From: CBCPMX01 sp965120355
Lineage (GTDB): Bacteria > Bacillota > Clostridia > Oscillospirales > Oscillospiraceae
Length of the DNA: 5,195 nt
Assembly (NCBI GenBank): GCA_965120355.1
Contig: CBCPMX010000035.1
Location: forward strand, 1-5,195
Reading direction: 5' to 3'
Shown here piece after piece: positions 1-5,195 of the stretch. The position numbers were made by a program, and so were the translations under genes. A model generated the notes under the pieces. It had not been told where the DNA came from. It saw only the letters and a list, made by a program, of their open reading frames with translations, and ran no database searches. The first letter of the stretch is position 1. Every line of letters begins with the position of its first letter.

Positions 1-113
1 CAAACATCTATACGCATGTTGATGTTAAAACACTGGTTGATGCTGTTGAAGGAAACAGCATTACTGACACGTTACTAACAAACAGGAAAACGGAAGAAAA
101 AGGGAAGCCCTAG
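1..113 (+). CDS. Tyrosine-type site-specific recombinase (integrase), C-terminal end only
   Basis: Reading from base 3 gives an open frame of 36 codons ending in TAG at 111-113; the gene enters from the left edge. It opens with N-I-Y-T-H-V, which matches the motif around the nucleophilic tyrosine at the extreme C-terminus of phage and conjugative-transposon tyrosine recombinases (Y-x-H-V, some 20-40 residues before the stop). The Tyr (bases 9-11) would form the covalent 3'-phosphotyrosine bond with DNA during integration and excision. The tail after it is hydrophilic and Lys/Glu/Thr-rich. The piece is 40% GC, lower than the neighbouring host genes, which suggests foreign origin. The gene points toward, and stops about 55 bases before, the breakpoint in the ABC gene, as expected for an integrase at the end of its element. 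The other catalytic residues (R, K, H-x-x-R) are off-window, so the assignment rests on one motif plus context. Confidence 0.82.
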   Translation, partial: NIYTHVDVKTLVDAVEGNSITDTLLTNRKTEEKGKP

Positions 114-136
114 AACCGTTGCAGTTCTAGGGTTTT
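105..136 (+). terminator. Rho-independent terminator of the integrase gene
   Basis: CCCTAGAAC (108-116) and GTTCTAGGG (124-132) form a perfect 9-bp stem around a 7-base loop, followed directly by TTTT (133-136). Bases 105-107 can extend the stem through A-T, A-T and G-T pairs with 133-135. The integrase stop codon lies inside the left arm. Because the stem contains CTAG, it also gives a TAG stop on the minus strand (110-112) that ends the disrupted ABC frame. Confidence 0.85.
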
Positions 137-1621
137 CACGGAGTTGTTGGCCTGTTTTGAGCCAGAGATCTCATCCTCCTGAAGGACGGTATCCAGCCCC
201 TGGGGCAGGCGCTGGATAAAAGACCAGCTGTGGGCCTGCTTTGCCGCGGCGATGATTTCCGCGTCCGAAGCGTCGGGGCGGCCAAACGCAATGTTTTCCC
301 GGACGGTGCCCTGCTTGATCCAGGTATCTTGGAGAACCATGCCAAAACAGCTGCGCAGGGCATGCCGTGACAGATCGGTGATGGGAACGCCGTCAATACA
401 GATCCGGCCGCCGGTGACGTCATAAAACCGCATCAGCAGATTGATGAAGGTGGTTTTGCCGCAGCCCGTGGGGCCTACCAGAGCCACTCGAGTGCCTGGG
501 GCGGCGTGGAGATTGAAATGCTCGATGAGGGGCTTGGCAGGGTCATAGCGGAAGGAGACGTTCTCAATGGACACATCGCCGCGGATGTCCTCCAACGTTC
601 CGGAGGCATCGGGGGACTCTTCCTCTGCCTCCAGGAAATCGAAGATTCGGGCGGCACAGGCCAGGGCGTTTTGTACCTCGGTGATCACGGCGCTGATGTC
701 GTTGAAGGGTTTCATATACTGGTTGGCGTAGGACAGCAGTACCGTCAGCCCGCCTACGGTCAGGCTGCCGCCGGGAATCAGCAGGACACCCGCCAAGGCC
801 ACGGCGGCGTAGATGAGATTGTTGACGAATCGGGTGGAGGGGTTGGTTAGACTGCTGTAGAAAATGGCCTTTTGGCTGTGGGCCGCCAGCGTCTGGTTAA
901 TTCCGGCGAATTGGGCGGAAGCCCTGGCTTCGTATCCGAAAGCCTGCACGACTTTCTGACCGCCCACCAGCTCTTCCACCAGGGCGGTCAATTGCCCCCG
1001 GGTTTCACTCTGCTTCTGGAACATATGAAAGGAACGGCTGGCAATGAACCCGGCCACCAGGAAGCTGACCGGCGTCAGAACCAGCACCAGCAGGGTGATC
1101 CAGAGATTCTTGGAGAACATGAACGCCAGGGTTACGAAAATGGTCATAATGCCGGAAAACAGCTGCGTAAACCCCAACAACAGGCCGTCGGAAACCACGT
1201 CCGTGTCCGCAATCAGGCGGCTGACGATGTCGCCGGCACTGTGGCTGTCCAGATAGGACAGCGGCAGTTTTTGAATGTGGCGGATGGCTCTGGCACGCAG
1301 ATCCCGGACAACGCCATAGGCGATATGGTTGTTCAGCAGGTTCATGCTCCAGGACGCAGCGGCAGATACGGCGACCAGAATCAGAATCTGGATCAGAGTG
1401 TGCCGCAGGGCAGCAAAGCGCACCTGATGGGCGCCAATGATCTCGTCAATGGCGTCGCCAAACAGCATGGGCACATACAGCTGGAGAATTACACAGAGCG
1501 CTGCCAGCAGAATGCTCAGACCCAGCAAAAGCCGGTAATGCGCCAGAAATTGCAGAAGCCGCCGCAGGGCCGCGCCGCCGGTCCCGGCGGTTTTTTCAGT
1601 GCGGGAAGGCGCTTTTTTCAT
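110..1621 (-). pseudogene. Heterodimeric ABC exporter half (TM288/LmrD/BmrD-like), truncated by element insertion
   Basis: This is a membrane-domain plus ATPase half-transporter of a multidrug/lipid-type exporter. Numbering from the ATG at 1621 gives 503 residues. About six membrane segments lie in residues 31-305 and the nucleotide-binding domain starts near 348, with A-loop Tyr359, Walker A GPTGCGKT (383-390), and Q-loop Gln431 in L-Q-D-T-W. Family-like sequence ends at Asp483. Residues 484-503 are unrelated and encoded by the inserted element. The signature motif, Walker B, D-loop and switch His, roughly the last 100-120 residues of a usual ~590-620, are absent, so the protein should not hydrolyse ATP. 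The start is the ATG at 1619-1621, because AGAGGTGG (1627-1634) lies 5 bases upstream; the in-frame GTG at 1628-1630 falls inside that ribosome site. It is co-transcribed with the gene just upstream, 18 bases away. The missing 3' part is predicted beyond the far end of the element. Confidence 0.88.
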
Positions 1622-1626
1622 GTCAA

Positions 1627-1634
1627 CCACCTCT
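1627..1634 (-). promoter_or_regulatory. Ribosome binding site that sets the start of the truncated ABC gene
   Basis: The minus strand reads AGAGGTGG, then TTGAC, then ATG. The strong Shine-Dalgarno match and 5-base gap favour the ATG at 1621 over the longer GTG start at 1630, which lies within the site itself. It sits in the 18-base gap after the upstream gene's stop, consistent with tight co-translation of the two halves. Confidence 0.8.
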
Positions 1635-1639
1635 TTGTG

Positions 1640-3373
1640 TCAAGCCCTGCGGGCTTCAGGATACTGGGAAAAATAAATTTCCCGGTAGGTCTGGCAGGTT
1701 TGCATCAATTGGTCGTGGGTGCCCTGGCCCGCCAGATGGCCGTTGTCCAATACCAGAATCAGGTCTGCGTGACGGATGCCGGCAATCCGCTGGGAAACCA
1801 GAAAAACGGTGGTGTTTTGCAGCCGCGCAATGGCCTGCCGCAAAGCCGCGTCGGTGGCATAGTCCAGGGCGCTGGAGCTGTCGTCCAAAATCAGAATTTC
1901 CGGTTTTTGAACCAGGGTGCGGGCGATGGACAGCCGCTGCCGTTGACCGCCGGACAGATTCCGCCCGTTTTGCTCCAGCTGAAAATCCAGCTTGCCGGGT
2001 TTGTCCGCCACCACTTCCGCAGCCTGGGCTGCTGTCAGGGCTTCCCAAAGCGCCTCGTCATTGGCCGCTTCGTCGCCCCAGCGCAGATTGTCGCGGATGC
2101 TGCCCTGGAATAATACGGAGCGCTGCTGCACGACGCCCACTTTCTTGCGCAGAGCCTGGCGGGGATACTGCTTGACATTCTGGCCGTTCAGCAGAACGCT
2201 GCCGCTGCCGGCGTCATAAAACCGGGGGATCAGGCTGACCAGTGTGGATTTGCCGCTGCCGGTGCCGCCGATGACGCCAACGGTCTGCCCCCGTAGGACG
2301 CGGAAGGAGATGTCTGACAGAGCCGGCGCGCCGGCTCCGGCATAGGAAAAGGTGACGTTTTGGAACTCCACTGCCGCACCGCCGGCCGATACGCTTTCGG
2401 CAGCGGCCGGTTCGGCGGGATAGGACAGACTGGGCTGCACCTGCAGTACGGCGGACACCCGGCCGGCGCAGGCCATGGAGCGGTTCAGGGTAATGATGAG
2501 CGATGCCAGCTTGATCAGTTCCGTAATGATCTGGAGCATATAATTGTATAGCGCCACCACCTGCCCCTGCTGCATGCTGCCCAGATTGACCTGAATGGCG
2601 GCGCGATCGATGAGAACCACGGCGGCCAGATTGATCAGGACATAGGTCAGCGGATTCAGCAGGGCAGAGAGCTTGCCGGCAAGGAGGTTGAGCCGGGTCA
2701 GGGCTTCGTTGCTGCTCTGGAATTCCGCCACAGCCTGCGTTTCGCGGCAGAAAGCGCGGATGACCCGGGCTCCGGTGAGGTTTTCCCGAGTCAGACCCGT
2801 AATCCGATCCAGCCCTGCCTGCACCTTGCGGAAGAGGGGCACGCTGAAGAGCATGATGGCCAGCACTACAGCAAACAGCACCGGAATGGCCACGGCAAAG
2901 ATCCATGCACAGTGCACATCAATGGTAAATGCCATAACCATGGCCCCCAGGACGATAAACGGGCTGCGCAGCAGCAGCCGCAGGCCCATGTTCAGGCCGT
3001 TCTGCACCTGGTTTACATCATCGTTGAGCCGCGTAATGAGCGTGTCTGTGCCCAGCGTGTCCAGCTCCGTAAAGGACAGGGCCTGGATATGGTCAAACAG
3101 CGCCTGGCGCAATTTGGCGGCAAACCCGACGCTGGCTTTAGCGGCAAAAAATTGGGCGGTAATGCTGCTGGCCAGACCCAGCAGCGCCATCAGCAGCAGA
3201 ATCGCCGCGCAGCGAACCATGTAGCCACGGCTGCCGCCGGCAACGCCCACGTCGATCATATCGGCTACCACAATGGGCACCAGCAGGTCAAAAATCACTT
3301 CCAGCAGTTTGAACAGCGGAGCAAGCACGCTCTGCAGGCGGTATTGCTTTAAATAGGGAAGGAGCTGTCTCAT
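1640..3373 (-). CDS. Heterodimeric ABC exporter half with degenerate ATPase site (TM287/LmrC/BmrC-like)
   Basis: This is a complete 577-residue half-transporter of the inner membrane that would pair with the downstream gene product to export hydrophobic compounds; the substrate is unknown. Six membrane segments are visible at roughly 16-38, 53-77, 131-151, 156-178, 241-260 and 272-295. The ATPase domain follows from about 334: A-loop Tyr344, Walker A GGTGSGKST (369-377), Q-loop Gln417, signature LSGGQ (473-477), Walker B I-L-I-L-D (D497). The residue after the Walker B Asp is D498 instead of the catalytic Glu, and the switch position is Gln528 (V-S-Q-R) instead of His. Both substitutions mark the degenerate-site subunit of heterodimeric exporters, so they are normal for the family and not damage. 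Its intact LSGGQ should complete the consensus site of the partner. The start ATG at 3371-3373 has GAGGTG (3379-3384) 5 bases upstream. It is first in the operon, behind the promoter at 3431-3459. Confidence 0.93.
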   Translation of the reverse strand: MRQLLPYLKQYRLQSVLAPLFKLLEVIFDLLVPIVVADMIDVGVAGGSRGYMVRCAAILLLMALLGLASSITAQFFAAKASVGFAAKLRQALFDHIQALSFTELDTLGTDTLITRLNDDVNQVQNGLNMGLRLLLRSPFIVLGAMVMAFTIDVHCAWIFAVAIPVLFAVVLAIMLFSVPLFRKVQAGLDRITGLTRENLTGARVIRAFCRETQAVAEFQSSNEALTRLNLLAGKLSALLNPLTYVLINLAAVVLIDRAAIQVNLGSMQQGQVVALYNYMLQIITELIKLASLIITLNRSMACAGRVSAVLQVQPSLSYPAEPAAAESVSAGGAAVEFQNVTFSYAGAGAPALSDISFRVLRGQTVGVIGGTGSGKSTLVSLIPRFYDAGSGSVLLNGQNVKQYPRQALRKKVGVVQQRSVLFQGSIRDNLRWGDEAANDEALWEALTAAQAAEVVADKPGKLDFQLEQNGRNLSGGQRQRLSIARTLVQKPEILILDDSSSALDYATDAALRQAIARLQNTTVFLVSQRIAGIRHADLILVLDNGHLAGQGTHDQLMQTCQTYREIYFSQYPEARRA

Positions 3374-3378
3374 TTAAA

Positions 3379-3384
3379 CACCTC
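3379..3384 (-). promoter_or_regulatory. Ribosome binding site of the intact ABC gene
   Basis: GAGGTG on the minus strand is followed by TTTAA and the ATG at 3373. The match and 5-base spacing support this start codon. Confidence 0.75.
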
Positions 3385-3401
3385 GGGTTAACTCGGACTG
3401 T

Positions 3402-3423
3402 ACGCAATATGCAAGCAATGCGT
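3402..3423. promoter_or_regulatory. Weak candidate operator at the ABC transcription start
   Basis: ACGCA (3402-3406) and TGCGT (3419-3423) are 5-bp inverted arms separated by 12 bases, with repeated GCAA units between them. The site covers about +1 to +22 of the transcript expected from the promoter at 3431-3459, a usual place for a repressor. The arms are short and could be chance. Confidence 0.22.
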
Positions 3424-3430
3424 TTCTAAT

Positions 3431-3459
3431 AACATACCGCTGGACGGAAAGGTTGTCAA
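3431..3459 (-). promoter_or_regulatory. Sigma-A-type promoter of the ABC operon
   Basis: On the minus strand a perfect -35 box TTGACA (3454-3459) is followed by a 17-base spacer and a -10 box TATGTT (3431-3436). The start of transcription is expected near 3424, giving a leader of about 50 bases before the ATG at 3373. TTGTC (3453-3457) and GACAA (3467-3471) form a small inverted repeat that overlaps the -35 box and might be a regulator site. Confidence 0.8.
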
Positions 3460-3477
3460 GGCCGCGGACAAGCTTGC

Positions 3478-3500
3478 GCCGGACAAAATGTCCGGCTTTT
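3478..3500 (+). terminator. Perfect palindrome between the divergent promoters: orphan terminator or operator
   Basis: GCCGGACA (3478-3485) and TGTCCGGC (3489-3496) are perfect 8-base inverted arms around AAA, followed by TTTT (3497-3500). The form is that of a small plus-strand rho-independent terminator, but no plus-strand gene lies upstream for it to serve. It could instead insulate the MATE gene from read-through, or act as a protein-binding palindrome. Its centre (3487) is about 63 bases upstream of the expected ABC transcript start and about 61 upstream of the expected MATE start. A direct copy of CGGACAA occurs at 3465-3471 and again at 3480-3486. Confidence 0.5.
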
Positions 3501-3512
3501 ACATCCAGTCTC

Positions 3513-3541
3513 TTTTCACAGGGCATAGAGTATGCTATAAT
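3513..3541 (+). promoter_or_regulatory. Promoter of the MATE efflux gene (extended -10)
   Basis: A consensus -10 box TATAAT (3536-3541) is preceded by TGC (3533-3535), giving an extended -10, and by a 4-of-6 match -35 box TTTTCA (3513-3518) at a 17-base spacing. Transcription should start near 3548, leaving a leader of about 100 bases before the ATG at 3650. The extended -10 may compensate for the weak -35. Confidence 0.8.
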
Positions 3542-3582
3542 AAAAAACAATACGCCATCGAAACGATTTTGGTGGACAGATG

Positions 3583-3610
3583 CAGCGGCCCGGCGCCGGG
3601 CTGGCCGCTG
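3583..3610 (+). promoter_or_regulatory. GC-rich hairpin in the MATE 5' leader
   Basis: CAGCGGCC (3583-3590) pairs perfectly with GGCCGCTG (3603-3610). The interior also contains the 14-base self-complementary GCCCGGCGCCGGGC (3588-3601), so two alternative folds are possible. No U-tract follows (GAAAGCGAAA), so it is not a simple terminator. It lies about 22 bases upstream of the GGAGG ribosome site and could affect mRNA stability or translation. I do not recognise a known riboswitch class in it. Confidence 0.45.
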
Positions 3611-3649
3611 GAAAGCGAAAGAGAAAAGACACGGAGGCACAACACAATT

Positions 3650-5008
3650 ATGGAAAAAACCAACGCAAAAGATATGACCCGGGGGACGGAATGGCGGCTG
3701 ATTCTGCTGTTCACGCTGCCCCTCATTGGCGGGAACCTGCTTCAGCAGATTTATTCCCTGGCAGATGGTCTGGTGGTGGGCAATTTCGTCAGCAGTGCGG
3801 CGCTGGCAGCAGTGGGCACCTGCACGCCACTGACATATTTGCTGCTGGCCCTGGCCACGGGCCTGACGAACGGCGTGGGCATCATTGTATCTCAGTATTT
3901 TGGAGCCAACGACCTGAAAAGTCTGCGGCGCAGCGTTTCCACGGCGATTGTGACAGTGGCCATCGCGGCGCTTCTGGTGACGGCCATCGGCCTTCTGGCT
4001 TCGCGTTGGCTGCTGGAGGGACTGCTGGGGACGCCGGAAAATGTTCTGCCCATGGCGCTGACGTATCTGCGCATTTACTGTTGCGGGCTGCTGTTCCAGT
4101 TTGCCTATAATACCTTCGCGGCCATTTTGCGGGCGCTGGGGGACAGCCGTTCTACCCTGTATTTTCTGCTGATTTCCACGGTGGTGAACATTGTTCTGGA
4201 TCTGATTATGGTTCAGTGGTGGGAAGTGGCTGGCGTAGCCTGGGCCACAGTGATTGCACAGGGAATCAGCGCTGTCTGCGCAGGGATTTATCTGTTTAAG
4301 AGAGTGACGTTCCTGCGGTTTGGCAAGGGGGAATTTGTGGTCGACGGCAGCAAATTCCGGCTGGCCATGCGGCTGGGAGTCCCCACGTCCATTCAGCAGT
4401 GTGCCGTGGGCTTGGGTATGGTGCTGATGCAGGTGCTCATCAACTCCTTCGGCGAGGACGCCATTGCCGCCACTACGGCGGGCATGCGGGTGGAGCAGTT
4501 TGCCATGGTGCCTATTATGATGTTCTACACCGGCCTGAGTAATTTCGTGGGCCAGAATATGGGGGCGGGATACCTGGACCGGGTGAAGCGGGGGTTCCGT
4601 CAGACCATGGTCATGACGCTTTTGTGCTGCGGCGGGGTGATTTTGCTGATCCTGGTGTTTGGGAAGTACGCCATTGGCCTGTTCGGCATGGGGCCGGAGG
4701 CGGAGAGTATGGGAATTGAATACATTCAAACGCTGGCCAGCTTCTTCCTGATCTTCGGCGTGATGTATGTAACCAACGGTGTTTTGCAGGGCAGCGGCGA
4801 CGTGGTGATTCCCACCGTGGCCAGCACCACCAGCCTGGTGGTCCGCGTCATTTTGGCCAATATCATGGCTACGGTGGACTGGATTGGCTATCGCAGCATC
4901 TTCTGGTCCATCCCTGTGGGCTGGGTCTGCGGCGCGGCCATTGTGCTGATCCGCTATTTCAGCGGAAAGTGGAAGGAGAAGGGGATCGTCGGGAAACCGG
5001 CGGCATGA
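3650..5008 (+). CDS. MATE family multidrug/cation efflux transporter (NorM/YoeA-like)
   Basis: This is a complete 452-residue polytopic membrane protein of normal MATE length, expected to have 12 membrane helices and to export drugs or organic cations in exchange for Na+ or H+. The N-terminal helix carries G-N-x-x-Q-Q-I-Y-x-x-x-D (28-39), with Asp39 at the usual TM1 position. The twofold internal repeat is visible: G-I-I-V-S-Q-Y-F-G-A (77-86) matches N-F-V-G-Q-N-M-G-A (298-306), and R-A-L-G-D (161-165) matches Q-G-S-G-D (380-384). The start ATG at 3650-3652 is chosen because GGAGG (3633-3637) lies 12 bases upstream. That gap is slightly long, but the upstream extension of the frame would cross the promoter, and the internal ATG at 3674 has no ribosome site. 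The gene is monocistronic, divergent from the ABC operon, and closed by the hairpin at 5018-5057. No truncation or frameshift is seen. The substrate cannot be deduced. Confidence 0.94.
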   Translation: MEKTNAKDMTRGTEWRLILLFTLPLIGGNLLQQIYSLADGLVVGNFVSSAALAAVGTCTPLTYLLLALATGLTNGVGIIVSQYFGANDLKSLRRSVSTAIVTVAIAALLVTAIGLLASRWLLEGLLGTPENVLPMALTYLRIYCCGLLFQFAYNTFAAILRALGDSRSTLYFLLISTVVNIVLDLIMVQWWEVAGVAWATVIAQGISAVCAGIYLFKRVTFLRFGKGEFVVDGSKFRLAMRLGVPTSIQQCAVGLGMVLMQVLINSFGEDAIAATTAGMRVEQFAMVPIMMFYTGLSNFVGQNMGAGYLDRVKRGFRQTMVMTLLCCGGVILLILVFGKYAIGLFGMGPEAESMGIEYIQTLASFFLIFGVMYVTNGVLQGSGDVVIPTVASTTSLVVRVILANIMATVDWIGYRSIFWSIPVGWVCGAAIVLIRYFSGKWKEKGIVGKPAA

Positions 5009-5017
5009 GAAGCGAGA

Positions 5018-5057
5018 CAGACAAAGCCGGATGGGGCAGCCCCTCCGGCTTTGTCTG
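5018..5057 (+). terminator. Strong hairpin terminator after the MATE gene
   Basis: CAGACAAAGCCGGA (5018-5031) pairs perfectly with TCCGGCTTTGTCTG (5044-5057). GGGG/CCCC (5033-5036/5040-5043) continues the stem past a single bulged T to a CAG loop, about 18 pairs in all. It starts 9 bases after the stop codon. No long U-run follows; the only T-run is the TTT inside the right arm. It is therefore a non-canonical, perhaps bidirectional, terminator or 3' stabilising structure. Confidence 0.7.
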
Positions 5058-5195
5058 CTCCAGGGAGAAAAATGCGGGGAAGCCGGAAGAAGCATATATA
5101 AGGAAATTAGGTTCTACTCCCGTTTTAGTGGATAGGGGTATTTTCATGGGGGGACAACCTGGCACAAAATCCCCTGTCTCAATCTCTGAGGACAT
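5058..5195. other. Non-coding tail; possible end of an insertion sequence or other repeat
   Basis: No convincing gene is visible. After AT-rich sequence (5095-5109) comes GGTTCTACTCCCGTTTTAG (5110 onward), which in style resembles a terminal repeat beginning with GG, as in ISL3-type elements; this is an impression and not a match I can prove. An imperfect inverted repeat follows: AGGGG-T-ATTTT (5134-5144) against AAAATCCCCT (5166-5175), ten pairs with one bulge. In its loop an ATG (5146), 7 bases after AGGGG (5134-5138), opens a 16-codon frame that runs off the edge. A minus-strand frame also spans the area but crosses the MATE terminator, which argues against it. The region could equally be ordinary intergenic DNA leading into the next gene. 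Confidence 0.25.

Larger units (their letters stand above)
1..172. mobile_element. One end of an integrated mobile element inserted in an ABC transporter gene
   Basis: The left part of the window is AT-rich, ends with an integrase and its terminator, and then meets a host gene whose homology to the ABC family stops abruptly at about base 173. The boundary is placed at about 165-173 because the minus-strand frame still reads the expected L-D-T-V-L-Q-E-D there, then continues with residues that do not fit the family's usual G-x-N-L-S-Q-G-Q. The palindrome GAGATCTC (165-172) sits at the junction and may be part of the attachment or coupling sequence. Whether the element is a prophage, a conjugative (ICE) element or a mobilisable island cannot be told from the 113 coding bases visible. 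The exact edge is uncertain by about 10-20 bases. Confidence 0.72.

Noticed and set aside
497..504. Asp498 and Gln528 of the intact ABC protein (residue numbers given as label; gene at 1640-3373) as inactivating mutations
   Set aside because: Both changes are characteristic of the degenerate-site subunit of heterodimeric ABC exporters and so reflect family design, not decay.
1622..1630. GTG start at 1630 for the truncated ABC gene
   Set aside because: The GTG overlaps the AGAGGTGG ribosome site, which is properly spaced for the ATG at 1621.
872..2113. Plus-strand 413-codon open frame opposite both ABC genes
   Set aside because: It runs antisense across the tail of one ABC gene, the ribosome site between them and the start of the other. 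Its product is Gln/His/Gly-rich with no recognisable domain, typical of a shadow of GC-rich coding sequence.
3488..3649. N-terminal extension of the MATE frame to the ATG at 3488
   Set aside because: The extra 54 codons would start upstream of the predicted promoter (3513-3541) and pass through the leader hairpin. The ATG at 3650 has a GGAGG site and gives the normal family N-terminus.
3548..3649. Guanidine (ykkC-type) riboswitch upstream of the MATE gene
   Set aside because: Considered because such riboswitches can precede efflux genes, but I see neither paired ACGR-loop hairpins nor the longer class I core. Only a single GC-rich hairpin is evident.
3374..5095. Minus-strand 573-codon open frame opposite the MATE gene
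   Set aside because: It is low-complexity His/Gln/Asn/Pro-rich, has no family resemblance, and runs through the MATE terminator, the MATE promoter and the ABC promoter. The plus-strand MATE frame explains the same bases fully.
4959..5195. Minus-strand 78-codon frame entering from the right edge
   Set aside because: It crosses the strong MATE terminator hairpin, overlaps the 3' end of the MATE gene, and shows no recognisable domain.
1..5195. CRISPR array, tRNA or rRNA genes
   Set aside because: No regularly spaced direct repeats, cloverleaf-like segments or rRNA-like sequence were seen on either strand.

Overview
The window looks like a chromosomal piece of a GC-rich, probably gut-associated clostridial Firmicute (Oscillospiraceae/Ruminococcaceae-like). 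This is inferred from strong Shine-Dalgarno sites (AGAGGTGG, GAGGTG, GGAGG), sigma-A-type promoters, GC-rich host genes and the style of the transporters. No rRNA or marker gene is present to fix the taxon. The first ~110 bases are clearly more AT-rich (44 G/C in 110, 40%) than the transporter genes (mostly 50-65% by line).

Layout from left to right. (1) Bases 1-113, + strand, hold the last 36 codons of a tyrosine-recombinase integrase, with the Y-x-H-V motif of its catalytic C-terminus. It ends inside a rho-independent terminator (105-136). This appears to be one end of an integrated mobile element that continues off the left edge. (2) The element end, near position 165-173, abuts a minus-strand ABC exporter gene (110-1621). 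That gene is cut between its Q-loop and its signature motif and finishes with 20 unrelated residues read from the element. (3) Bases 1640-3373, minus strand, encode the intact partner half-transporter, upstream in the same operon. (4) Bases 3374-3649 are a divergent control region with two good promoters, a 19-base perfect palindrome midway between them and a GC-rich leader hairpin. (5) Bases 3650-5008, + strand, encode a complete MATE-family efflux protein, followed by a very stable hairpin terminator (5018-5057). (6) Bases 5058-5195 hold no convincing gene, but contain a sharp-edged motif that may be the end of another element.

How the genes work together. The two ABC genes are the two halves of a heterodimeric type IV exporter (TM287/288, BmrCD, LmrCD type). 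The intact half carries the degenerate ATPase site (Asp for the catalytic Glu, Gln for the switch His), so the broken half should have supplied the only hydrolysis-competent site. In its present state the ABC pump is predicted to be non-functional unless the element excises. The divergently transcribed MATE pump is intact, and both transcription units may be controlled from the same short intergenic region. The main point of interest is the mobile-element insertion that disables one multidrug-type pump. No wholly new type of system is evident.
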